Positions 1 through 10,931 of a DNA stretch of 64,000 nt are shown piece by piece. Where the stretch lies: assembly GCF_019578655.1 (NCBI RefSeq), contig NC_063259.1:17884489-17948488 (forward strand). Direction: 5' to 3'. A program made the position numbers and the translations under genes. The stretch's first letter is position 1, and each line of letters begins with the position of its first letter. The notes below the pieces were generated by a model that saw only the letters and a program-made list of their open reading frames with translations, had not been told where the DNA came from and ran no database searches. Source of the stretch: Ricinus communis (Eukaryota; Streptophyta; Magnoliopsida; Malpighiales; Euphorbiaceae).

Positions 1-722
1 GTAGCTATAGCTGATGAACCCATTGAGGTTCCTATTGTTGATGGATTGTTTTTTATTTGTTTTGATTATTAGATTACCAATTTGTAATCCTTCTTGTTTT
101 TCAGTAATAAAAGTTTATTTCATTTTACTTGAGACTTTGAGTTGAATGTTGCTTAGATTGTTTAATTGGTATTGAGAAATTCATTAAACAATTGGAACTT
201 AATTAAGCAAGAACTAGTTAATAACACTTAGAGATAAGGTTAATTGGCTAGCCGGATTAAGGATTAACAACTCTTAATAGACTTGAATCAAATCTTAATG
301 CTGTTATGAGATTAATTTTTAGGCAGAGATTCCAGCATTTAGTTTCTAGAGTTAGGAACTCGGTGAGCTCAAGAGAGGATCCGAGTTCATTCTAGGATTC
401 AGGCACGGGTAATCAATTTAGTAATCAAGATAATCACCTTTAGTAATTCCATCGCAAATAGGTCCTCTTTGGGTTTGCTTTCTTCCTATGTTTGCTTCAT
501 TATCTTTTCAGTTTGTTTGGCATTTTACTTTTGCATTTCATCATTTCTAGTTTATAGTTTAGTTGACCTTTCACCATTTGCTTAAGGTTAGATAACACTT
601 AGTATAGTAGTAGCTTTAGGTTCACCCGTTCCCTAGGGGATACGACCTTGATACTCACCATTAGTGCTAGACTATGTTGATAGGTTCACTACCTTAAGTG
701 TAGTTGCATCAGTAGCCCATCA
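1..722 (+). repeat. Element A 5' LTR, 3' half
   Basis: These 722 bases align end to end with 11,614-12,335. The segment ends in CCCATCA, the terminal bases of the LTR, and is followed at once by the spacer and PBS. The window starts inside the LTR, so the U3 and promoter part is missing. Confidence 0.93.
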
Positions 723-728
723 AGTTTT

Positions 729-746
729 TGGCGCCGTTGTCGGGGA
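729..746 (+). other. Element A primer binding site (tRNA-Asp)
   Basis: TGGCGCCGTTGTCGGGG is the reverse complement of the 3' end of plant tRNA-Asp(GUC), including CCA, with one mismatch (T for C). It lies six bases inside the 5' LTR end, the expected place for minus-strand priming. Asp priming is typical of Athila-type elements. Confidence 0.9.
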
Positions 747-900
747 TCTTTGCAACGGTGAACTAAAGTGAATTGTTCTTGTGTTAATTTGGCCACTGTT
801 CTTTCATTCTTTATTTTTTGTATGTTTTATTCTTTTTATTTTTATTTCATTTATTCATTATTCTTTCCTTGTTGGTTGTGATTTCCATTTCAGGTAGTTT

Positions 901-2540
901 ATGACCAAGAGCTCTAGCTCTGATCTTGTAGAGCCTTTGTCTGATCCAGAGCGATCCCTTAGACTTTTGAGGAAGCCTTTACAATTAGTAGACGAGGAGA
1001 TTAAGGTTGAGATACCTATTGATAGACCAGTAGGGATGGAGAATCATAACGAAAATGATGCAGTAGACGCCAACAGAACGATGTACGAGTTTGCTAGACC
1101 ATCATTGGTTGGGACAGAGACGAGTATACTCAGACTGCCAGTGGCAGTTAACAACTTTGAAATCAAGCCGAACGTGATTCAGATGGTTTAGAATGGGGTT
1201 CAGTTTGGAGGGTTACTGAGCGAGGATCCTAATGCTCACATTGCTAACTTCTTGGAGATATGTGATACCTTCAAGATAAATGAAATTACCGATGATGCCA
1301 TTCGGCTGAGGTTGTTTCCATTTTCTTTGAGGGATAGAGCAAAGAGATGGCTGCAGTCCCTTCCACCGAACACTATCACTATTTGGAATTCTTTAGCTAA
1401 GAAATTTATATACAAGTACTTTCCTCCAGCTAATAATGCTAAATTGAGGAATGATATCTCTTCTTTTGTGTAGATGGACGACAAGAGCATGTATGATGCC
1501 TAGGAGAGGTACAAGGACTTGTTGAGATGCTGTCCACACCACGGTCTACCAGTCTAGATGCAGGTTCAGACATTTTACAGTGGTTTGAACCTTGCTACTA
1601 GATAGATGGTTGATGCAGCAGCAGGAGGGGCGCTGAACAGTAAGATGCCCGAGTAGGCTCGGAACTTGATTGAGGAGATGGCCATGAACAATTATTAGTG
1701 GCAGTCTTCTAGGAGCCGACTAGTGAGGTAAGGTATGGTCAATTAGTTAGATTCTATAGCAGCCTTGGCAGCTCAGGTGGAGGTATTGGCTAAGAAGATC
1801 GACCAGCTCCAGATTCCAGCCCATGCAGCTCAAAACAGCTGTAAGTTTTACGGTGGCCCGCATTTCAGTGCAAACTCTAATCCAGGAGGTTTGTTTGCTA
1901 GTACTTTTGTTCCTTCTTCCTCTTTTGTTTTATCCACTAACCTTGAGTAGGTAAATTATATGGGCAATGGCCCAAAGCAGCAAGGGAACCCGTACAATAA
2001 CACTTACAACCCCGGGTGGCGTAATCATCCAAACTTCAGTTGGAGAAATAACAACGCCTGTGGTCCACTGAAGCTTTCAGAGATCGTGGAACCACCATAG
2101 CGAAGAAGAAGTCGGACAATCACAGCTTCCTCCACCAACCGAGAAGAAATCTAATTTGGAGGAGCTGATGATGAAGTTTGTCACATCTACTAAGACGAGG
2201 TTCCAGCAGACTGACAGTGCTCTTAGAAATCAGCAGGCGTCCATTCAATACTTGGAGAGTCAGATTGGGCAGATTTCTAAGATGTTGTCTGAGAGGCAAC
2301 AAGGAGCGCTCCCCAGCACTACAGAGTCAAACCCGATGGAGCATGGCAAGGCTATCACCTTACGATTAGGTAAGCAGTTATCTAGTTCTTTGCCATTAGC
2401 TAATGATGATGATGTTTCTATGCAGGATGAGCCAGGTAGGAAGGAGCTAGAGCCTGAGGTGATAGAAGTAGAGAAAGTGGAAGACAGGCAGAAGAGCCCT
2501 GTGAGAAAGTACCAGCCACCAGTCCCCTACCCTGCTTAAC
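901..2540 (+). pseudogene. gag: Element A gag, broken
   Basis: Capsid/nucleocapsid region of the retrotransposon. The recognisable core has [14 protein letters not shown], then [12 protein letters not shown] around 1,340-1,375 (retrotransposon gag domain), then a C-terminal region with NPYNNTYNPGW-like sequence near 2,000. The zinc knuckle at ~1,840-1,880 has lost cysteines (one C to Y). At least ten stops interrupt it. Aligned to element C, nearly all are TAG in place of CAG (Gln) or TGG (Trp), for example at 1,471, 1,501, 1,555, 1,600, 1,654 and 1,696. The tail at 2,156-2,539 is an open stretch that runs towards protease. The first ATG at 901 fits the usual short leader after the PBS. Not functional. 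Confidence 0.9.
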
Positions 2541-2635
2541 TTAAGTAGGAGAAGGTTGATAAATAGTTTGGTAAGTTCCTTGACTTGTTTAAACAACTGC
2601 GTATTAACCTACCTTTTGTTGAGGCTATTTCATAG

Positions 2636-3232
2636 ATGCCGAAGTATGCCAAGTTCTTAAAGGAAATTTTGAGCAATAAAAGGAAGCTGGAGGATTTGGG
2701 ACTAGTGACTTTGAATGAGGAGTGTTTAGCTATTCTTCAAAGCAAGCTGCCACTCAAAAGGAGAGATCCAGGGAGTTTTACTGTTCCTTGCATTATTGGT
2801 GGTTTGCCTATTAGTGGTGCATTGGCTGATTTAGGAGCTAGTATTAATTTAATGCCCACTAGTTTGTTTGATAAGTTAGGTTTGAGTGAACCTAAGCCCA
2901 CTGGGATGAGCATTCAGTTAGCTGATAGGACTGTTAAGATCCCTAGGGGTATTATTGAGCATGTGCTTGTTAAGGTAGACAAGTTTATTTTCCTTGTTGA
3001 TTTTATGGTTATGGACATGGAAGGTGAGAGTACTGTTCCTTTGATCCTAGGTAGACCTTTTCTTGCAACATCTAGGGCTGTTATAGATGTTTGTGATGGA
3101 AAGCTTCAACTTAGGGTAGATGATGAGACTATTACCTTCGACTTAGCTACTACTATGAGACATTCTTTAGACCATGATGATGTTGTGTTCTCTGTGGATA
3201 TTCTGGATGATGTGGTTGAGTCTCATTTATAG
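2636..3232 (+). pseudogene. Element A protease region
   Basis: This 198-codon open stretch holds the retroviral-type aspartic protease. The active-site motif is DLGAS (residues 65-69 of the stretch), the Athila-type variant of D-T/S-G-A, followed by INLMPTSLF. The flap and C-terminal part includes VPLILGRPFLAT, typical of plant Ty3/gypsy proteases. It is in frame with gag but cut off from it by a TAG at 2,634, and it ends in a TAG at ~3,230 that element C has at the same codon. The domain itself looks well preserved, but it cannot be made as part of the polyprotein without readthrough. Confidence 0.88.
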
Positions 3233-3238
3233 AAAATA

Positions 3239-4975
3239 TTGCTTGATTATCCTTTGCTGGTAGCATTACAAGGTGATGAGGAGGAGCTTTCCAACGAGCA
3301 AGTGTTGGAGCAGCTCGCTAGTTTGTTGGCTACTGAGCCTAGATGTTCTACTAACCCATTTCTTTCTCTTGACAGGTCAGGAGTGCAAAAGGTAAAGTCT
3401 TCTTTCAAGGACCCCCCGGTCTTAGAATTGAAGGAGTTACCTAAGCACTTGAGCTATGGATTTATGGATGAGGCAGAAAAGTTGCATGTGATTGTTGCAG
3501 CAGATTTGACGCTTGAGGAGCGAGAGATGACTTTAGACTCCCTTAAGAGGTATAAGAAGGCCTTTGCCTTCAAGATTGCTGACATTCACGGAATCAACCC
3601 TAGTTTCTGTTCTCCCAAGATTTTGATGGAGGATAGCTATAGACTAGTAGTTCAGCCAAAGAGGCGGCTTAACCCGAACATAAGGAAGTAGTGAAAAAGG
3701 AGGTAATTAAGCTCCTTGATACAGGTTTTATTTATCCTATTTCTGATAGTTCTTGGGTGAGCCATGTGCAGGTTGTGCCGAAGAAAGGAGGCATGACAAT
3801 AGTTCGCAATGAGAAGGATGAGCTGATACCCACACACACGGTAACAGGCTTCTAAGTTTGCATTGATTACATGAGGCTTAATAATATAACTCAGAATGAT
3901 CACTTTCCTCTTCCTTTTATTGATCAGATGTTAGAGAGATTGGCAGAACATATGTTTTACTATTTTCTTGATAGCTTTTAAGGTTATTTCCATATTCCAA
4001 TTGCACCTGAAGACTAAGAGAAGACGACTTTCACCAGACCCTACGGGACTTTTGCTTATAGACGGATGCCTTTTGGTCTATGCAATGCGCTAGCTACATT
4101 TCAGTGGTGTATGATGGCCATTTTTGATGATATGATTGAGGAGTCGATGGAGGTATTTATGGATGACTTCTCTATTTTTGGTGATTTCTTTTCTCACTAT
4201 TTGGCCAATTTAAAACGCATGTTAGCTAGGTGTATTGAGGCTAACTTGGTGCTTAATTGGGAAAAGTGTCATTTTATGGTGAGAGAGGGAATTGTGCTAG
4301 GGCATAAGATTTCACATGGAGGGATGGAGGTTGATAGAGCTAAGGTAGAGACCATATCTAAGCTCCTACCCCCTAGTTCTGTTAGGGATGTTAGGAGTTT
4401 CTTGGGCCATGTTGGTTTCTATAGAAGGTTTATTAGAAATTTCTCTAAGATTGCTAGGCCTCTTACTCAATTGCTAGTTAAGAATGCACCTTTTGTTTTT
4501 TATGATGCATGTTTATCTGCTTTTGAGTTATTGAAGAAACTATTAACCACAACCCCTATCATGGCTTCGCCTGATTGGGGGCTGCCCTTTGAGCTTATGT
4601 GCAATGCTAATGATTATGCAGTTGGAGCTGTACTTGGACAGAGGTTTGATAGGAAGTTCCAACCAATTTATTATGTTAGCAAGACTTTAATAGGAGCCTA
4701 GGAGCATTACACTACTACAGAGAAGGAGTTGTTAGCTGTTATTTATGCCTTTGACAAATTCAGATCATACCTCATCTTATCAAAGACCATCGTCTTCACT
4801 GACCATTCACCTTTGAGGTATTTTTTTAATAAGCATGATACTAACCCGAGATTGATTAGATGGATTTTATTATTGTAGGAGTTCGATATTGTGATCAGAG
4901 ATAAGAAGGGCAAAAGAAATTTGGCAGCGGATCACTTATCCATACTGGAGAATCCGAGCTTGGAAGCACTTGTAT
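3239..4975 (+). pseudogene. pol: Element A reverse transcriptase and RNase H, broken
   Basis: The linker (PPVLELKELPKHL, 3,410-3,450) leads into RT. The finger region at 3,690-4,020 is broken by stops and frame changes. From 4,066 the palm is open: FGLCNALATF, then the catalytic motif FMDD at codons 4,156-4,167. The RT connection and Ty3-type RNase H follow ([29 protein letters not shown]), crossing TAG stops at ~4,700 and ~4,877. The order and motifs are those of Ty3/gypsy pol. The sequence matches element C throughout, which allows most lesions to be placed. Confidence 0.9.
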
Positions 4976-6279
4976 TCATTGAAGGTATATTCTGATTCTT
5001 GGTTTTTTTATTATGCTAGCTACCTTGTGGCTAGGGTCATACCAAAAGGTATGACTTATCAGCAAAAGAAGAAAATCTTTGCTCATTTGAAAAATTACAT
5101 TTGGGAAGACCCCTTCCTATATCGAGTGTGTGCAGACTAGGTCATTCGCTGATGTGTTTATGGCTAAGAAAGTCTCCATATTTTGAGGCACTGTCATGAG
5201 GGACCCGCATGAGGACATCAAGCGGCAAACCATACTGCTAGGAAGGTGTTGGATGTAGGTTTTTATTGGCCAACTATCTTCCAGGATGCTAGGACATTTG
5301 TTCAGGTTTACGACGCTTGTCAGCTCTTAGGTAACATCTCTGCCCGTGATGAAATGCCCCAAACTAGTATGCAAGCTGTTGAGCTATTTGATGTTTGGGG
5401 TATTGACTTCATGGGACCCTTCCCTTCTTCCTATGGCAATAAGTATATTCTTGTGGCTATTGAGTATTTGTCCAAGTGGTCTGAGGCACAGGCTTTACCT
5501 ACTGATGATGCCAAAATCGTTTGCAGGTTCCTTAAAAAGTTATTTGCTAGATTTAGCACACCTAGAGTGTTAATTAGTGACAAGGGAACACATTTCTGCA
5601 ATGCTCAATTGGAGAAGGCACTCAGACGATATGGTGTGACACAGCGGTTCTCTACTCCCATAGACTAGTAGGCAAGTTGGGGTTACTAATTGGGGTTTAA
5701 AATGCATTTTAAAGACAACTATAGGTATGAGTAGGAAGGATTTGGCTTTTAAATTGGATGATGCATTATGGGCATTTAGGACTGCACATTGGACTTCCAT
5801 AGGTTTTATGCCCTATAGGCTTGTGTATGGGAAGTCTTATCATTTACCTGTTGAATTAGAGCATAGGGCTCTTTGGGCCTTTAAAACTTGTAATTTTTAT
5901 GTTGATTCTGCAAGTAAGGAGAGACAGTGGTAGTTGAGTGATTTGGAGGAGTGGCGTCAGCAGGCATATGAAAACTCTTCAGTTTACAAGGCTAGGACGA
6001 AGATGTGGCATGATCAGAGGCTCAGAGGTTCGAAGGAGTTTCAGATTGGAGATAGAGTATTACTATATAACTCACGTCTTCGTTTGTTTCCAGGGAGGCT
6101 CAAGAGTTGATGGTCGGGGCTATTTGTTGTCAAGCAGGTTTTCCCATATGGCATGATCGAGCTTCATCATCCTAACAAGGGTGATTTTAAGGTCAATGGA
6201 CATAGGCTCAAATTATATCATGAAAACTCGTTGGAGATTGAGCAGCGGGTTGACATGGTTCTATATTTGCAGGGATGAT
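4976..6279 (+). pseudogene. pol: Element A integrase, broken
   Basis: Remnants of the zinc-binding N-terminus (HCHEG...GGHQ) lie near 5,180-5,230. The core is open at 5,246-5,668 and keeps two of the three catalytic acids, in [10 protein letters not shown] and [10 protein letters not shown] small deletion around 5,665-5,690 removes the third, glutamate-bearing segment that element C keeps as [10 protein letters not shown]. The C-terminal part (GKSYHLPVELEH, then NSRLRLFPGRL) is split by TAG at ~5,932 and TGA at ~6,108. Integration activity would be lost on the missing glutamate alone. Confidence 0.88.
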
Positions 6280-7560
6280 CCATTTCAGAGTCCAGCTATA
6301 CAACTCGGGAATAAAAAGAAGCATTTCTATTTACTTAGTTGATTTTTACTTTCTTCATATTCATTTTTTTAAAACTATTTAGTGTTAGTTTATTCAGTTT
6401 GATTGTGGAACTTTTTCCTTTGTTTGTTATTTTTGGGTTGATTTTTCATATTTGGGATGCCTTGGATCACGTGTTTCATTTTCTGCAGGTTTTCAAAGAG
6501 TATCGGAGTCAGAAACGAGATCAATGCGCCTAGCAAGGGCACGTACACGGCCTGTTCCACAGCCAAAGCATTATGGACCGCTGGATGGCCCAATGAACGT
6601 TGCACGGCCCATGCACCCACCTATGCATGCCCTTTCCTATAAAAACAAGTTCATTCTTTCATTTTATTCTTTTGGCTTTCCATTTTTCTCTTCTTCTCTC
6701 TGAATTTTACGCGATTTTCCAAGGCAAATCAGGTCAGTTCTTAATACATTTATGCTTTAATTTCCACTCTCTTTGTGATTTACTTTGTTAGATTAGGTTT
6801 CCTGAGACTTTTAGTTCTTTTCATTGCTTAATTCGTTCTGATTGTTCTACTCTTCAATTTCGGGTCTTTTACTTAATTTGCTTAGTTTTTAATTTTATTT
6901 TTTCTTTACTTGTCCCGAATTTAGGATTTTTCTTTCTTTATTTTCATTGCTATCACGATCCAGATAAGTCTCTTTCCCATCTCCCTTTCATTTTTAATTG
7001 CGTTTTTATCTTTTTAATTCTGCTCTTTTTGTTCTGTTTCATTGATTCTTTGTTTTTGTTTTGCATTTTATTTTAGTTTTATCTTGGTATTTTTAGTTTT
7101 AGTTTTATTATCATTCTTTTGCTTTTTCTTTTTACACCATTTTCAAATTTTGAAATTCTTAGTCCAGATTTTACTTAGCTTGATTCTACTTTTGATTTTA
7201 ATTTTCTGCATGTTGGATTATAGGGTTTATTTATGGGTTGAAATTTGTGAACTATAGAGGCTATCAGTATTCTGTGTGTTATATGTTGCTAGCCTATTGA
7301 TATTCTTTTGCTATGAATTGCTGCTGCCAATGCCATTGGGCATCTTTTTTATATCTTATGCTACAAAATGCCATTGGGCATCCCATTTTCTATCCCTTGC
7401 AGGTTTTAGAGGCTTGGGTACCTTACCCCAAGTTTTCTAGCACCCAACCTTACCCGTTATACTGCCGAAATTTCGGATCAATCTGTTTGTTGCTTGATTC
7501 ATTTACTTGCATTGAATGATTGTGAATGCTCATGCTTAACTTTAATTTTTATCAGGTAAA
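6280..7560 (+). other. Element A pol-env spacer with promoter-like block
   Basis: This is 1.3 kb without a coding domain, pyrimidine-rich in its second half. At ~6,560-6,650 a GC-rich block (GCACGGCCCATGCAC) is followed by CCTATAAAAAC, a TATA-like sequence. The same succession occurs in the U3 of the 3' LTR (11,290-11,335: GGGCCCATGCAC, then CCTATATATATGAG). Two copies of a near-palindrome (ATGCCATTGGGCAT) lie at ~7,329 and ~7,368. A splice-acceptor-like TTTTTATCAG/GTAAAATGG lies just before the ATG at 7,561. Either an internal promoter or splicing could deliver the next ORF; neither is proven. Confidence 0.55.
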
Positions 7561-9249
7561 ATGGTAGAAGATCAACAACACTGGCACAATCCCTCTCGCC
7601 CTACAAGTAAAAGGGCAAGAACAGATGCGTCATCCTCTGAGCAGCATGATCAGCAACCACCTTCAGAGGCACCTCTAGCACCTAGAGTAGCACCTCGATA
7701 TACCCTAGTGCATCCTAGAGTTGCAGATCACCATAGAGCTCGACTCCGACCACCAGCACCACCCAAACATAGATTTTTGACCTTCACCAACACTTTGCAA
7801 ATAGACAGATTCAGAATAGTCAGGAAGAAGACGCTAGGTACAGGGAGATGTGTAGACTGGCAGGCATTAAGAGATGTCGAATTGTTTGATGAGGTTTCTT
7901 CCCTTTTAGAGACACTTCCATGGCGTAGATTTTTCGACATCAGAGAGCCCACATACAGGGAGATTACTCAGGAGTTTTTCAGCACTTTCTGGCTCCAACT
8001 GCATCTCTAGGATACCACTGCCCCAATCACCATCACATTCTGACTGACTGGCTACTCTTTTTCCATGTCAGTTGCTGAGTTCGGAGTAGCTTTAGGCATT
8101 TGGACAATTGAGGAGACAAAGTAAGATGAGTATAAAGAGGTTATCCGCCACCTTGGGACAGACTATGACAATTAGTGGGAGGATATTCAAGCGGTCAGGC
8201 GGCCATTTATCTCTAGTAGGACCAAGGCCTTTCGTGCTCGAGATAGTTTGAGATACCTCCATAACATCTTGGCTCACACTATCTCAGGCAGAGGAGAGTG
8301 TTGGGGATCTCTCAACCAGGTGGACATAACTCTTTTATGGCACATACATCATCGATCTCAGCTGGATTTGGGGTTTGTAATAGCTACTTTGATGGATGGT
8401 ATTCAGCGAGCGGCGAGGAAGGCACACATTTATTTTGGGCCTTTTGTGACCAGGTTGGCAAGAAGCCTTGGCCTTTTTGACTCCACCAGTGATTGCAGGG
8501 ATGGTAGAGATTGGGACTCTATTAGCCACTAGCATCCAGTAGATGTACAATATGAGGATGGTGACCCAAATACAAACATCGATAGGAGTTGAGTATCATT
8601 TGACTAGTCCTATGGTAGTTGAACGGTTAGGAGGATAACCTGCAGCATAGAAGGATGATGATGATGATGCTGAGGAGGATGAGGAGGACACTGAGGAGCC
8701 TTCGATGCCACCTACCAGATCGACCCTTAGGCCGATAGAGTTACTACATCCTTCGGTGTTTTTCAGACAGACTGCAGGAGCTTCTTCTTCTACAACACCT
8801 CCTCCCATTGCTAGCAAGATGGAGCGGATGGCTACTCAGATATCTCAGCATTGGGAGGCATTTCAGCAATTTTGAACGAAATTCAGAGATGCTTCTGGAT
8901 CGCCGATGCAGCCTTCTCAGACTCACATGAGCTATAATGACAGGATGACTTGCACTTTCGCCAGGAGACTAAAGAGGAGTTTACTATTTTTCATCATTCT
9001 TTGCAGGATATTTCCCACCAGCTGTCCCAGTTGTTAGCATCTCGTGTAGGAGATCAGACCTTCCATACATCTCGGGATCCAGTATCACCTTTTGATATTG
9101 ATAGCCTCTGGGAGACGTTTAGAGATGCTTCGATGATGGACACTAGTCTCCCTACAGTCAGCACAGCCCAGGTTGCTCCAGTTCTAGTTGTTCCTGCTAT
9201 AGATGTCCCATCCACATCCACACCAGCCACATCTGCACCAGCACCGTAG
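7561..9249 (+). pseudogene. Element A Athila-type ORF in env position, broken
   Basis: The first 149 codons (7,561-8,010) are open: a polar, Pro/Arg-rich N-terminus, then RCVDWQALRDVELFDEV and FFDIREPTYREITQEFFSTF. This is the pattern of the ATHILA ORF-1 family. Homology to element F (42,213-43,659 on the minus strand) continues past a TAG at 8,008 through AEFGVALGIWT, LRYLHNILAHT and MDGIQRAARK, then through an acidic, low-complexity stretch, to the Pro/Ser/Thr-rich tail at 8,950-9,249. The position after integrase is that of the Athila env-like gene, but I see no clear signal peptide or membrane segment, so an envelope role is not supported by sequence. Many stops; not functional. Confidence 0.8.
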
Positions 9250-10891
9250 CCCTAGTTAGAGGACGTTCCCATTTTTATTCCGGAGTTTAGACATGATGAT
9301 CAGGGTGGTATCTAGAGGGTTACCTCTTTCTTATGCTTTATTCCATTCAACTTAGTTGTTCATATTATTTTTGGTTTATGACTTTTATTCTTTTATTTTC
9401 ATGATAGATGTTAGTTCTTTATTTTCTTGAACATTATTTTTTGCTTATTTTGCTACTCAGTGCTGGTACCCCCCCCCATTTCACATCGAGGATGTTTTTT
9501 CAAGTGTGTGGTAACCTCGTTTTGTGTACCAGCCTATCAGTGAACCTTATAGTAGTGGAGTGCATATTTCGATGTTTGAGTAGTTCTTTTATTGTCGATA
9601 CTCTATTTTAAGCTTTGTTTAATTTGAGTAGTTGATGGTTTGGTTTGTGAGTAGACGTTATTTTATTCTTCTGTTATTTTGTAAAAGGAAAGAAATTGAT
9701 GGTATCTATAGCATCAGCTCGACCGAGTTAAACCGGTGTTTCTCTTTGGTTTCTCGATTTATTTTGCTTTAGTTTAGAACTTCATTAATGCTGCTGCTTT
9801 ATGATTTGATTGATGATTTAAATGAAATCTTTGAGAATCCTTTGCAATTTAGCCAGACTTAAATGGTAAGACTTGAGCCAATTGCGAGCATCCATTATAC
9901 TTTTGCTCTTTATTTTCTTGTTGAGTGTGTGGTATGCTTGATGTTTGTTTCTAGAACTTGCTCTGTAATGCTTGTCAAGACTACATGAACTTTTGATTAC
10001 TATAAGATGATTTGGGCAACTAGGATTTATACTATTTTGCCAAAAGCCTAACCCTGTATTCCCCTAGTTAACCATTTTTAAGCCTTAAGCCTTTTTCTTT
10101 CATTATTACACTTGTTACACTCATTTTACCTTTCCAATTTCCATTCTTTTTACCCATGTTGTTGGGAGGTGTGTAAGTATTTGCTTTTTCTATTTCAGGA
10201 TCAAATTGCATCAGTTCATTTGTTCATTTTCACTAAGTTCTTAACTTCTTAGATGCTCCCTTCAATCCAAAATAGCATCATTATTTTGATTACTACATCA
10301 TTTATTCATTATTTCAGCTGTTACCATATATTTAAAAAAAATGATTCTTTATTCTTTATTCTTTGCTTTTGATCTTCAATTGAGCATCATTCCTCATTAT
10401 TGAGAACTTAGTGAATATTGTTCTTCCATTTGTTTAGTATTTGATCCTTGGGCATCATTATTTACTTGCATAACTTTCCAGCAACTTTAGCCTACTTCAC
10501 CATATTCTTCCTACCCTTACTTAAGCCTCATTACAACCTTGCTTAAGACCCTTTGATCATGGTTATTGATTGTTTGCAGTGGTGGCGATCGGATTTATGA
10601 GCAAACTTATGGTAAACAGGATCTTGTATACTTGCGATGTGGGATTGATCTACACCTTCATACACTGGAGTGTTTTGAGTGACCCCATGCGAGGCATTGA
10701 TTCTCAGATTTTTCTTTTGAATTGTTTATCATTTTGTACTTGCAGCACTATTAATTTTGTTCTATTTGCTAAAGCTTCTTCACTTGAGTTACTAATGAGA
10801 TTCTTTTGTGATGTTTGGGTATTGTTGAGAGCTGACTTTTTGCATGATTTTGGATGAACATTATTATGTTTGCTTATGGATTGGATTATTG
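9250..10891 (+). other. Element A 3' non-coding region
   Basis: About 1.6 kb between the env-position ORF and the PPT. It is AT-rich and has no supported gene. At 9,483-9,513 it holds an imperfect hairpin (ACATC-GAG-GATGT) followed by CAAGTGTGTGGTA, the internal copy of the module found again at the PPT. Confidence 0.7.
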
Positions 10892-10931
10892 ATTGCTTGA
10901 GGACAAGCGAAAGTTTAAGTGTGGGGTAATT
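10892..10931 (+). other. Element A polypurine tract with hairpin
   Basis: ATTGCTTG-AGGA-CAAGCGAA can form a stem-loop. It is followed by TTTAAGTGTGGGGTAATT, which touches the first base of the 3' LTR (TGATGTG). This is the expected plus-strand primer site. The same arrangement precedes the 3' LTRs of C, D and F. Confidence 0.8.

Noticed and set aside
901..6250. Possible stop-codon reassignment because stops are mostly TAG
   Set aside because: Element C encodes Gln or Trp at most of these places and the NPR gene shows a standard code; CHG-context deamination explains the pattern.
7561..9249. Calling the env-position ORF a functional envelope glycoprotein
   Set aside because: No signal peptide, no clear membrane segment and no cysteine pattern of a fusion protein is visible; only its position suggests env.
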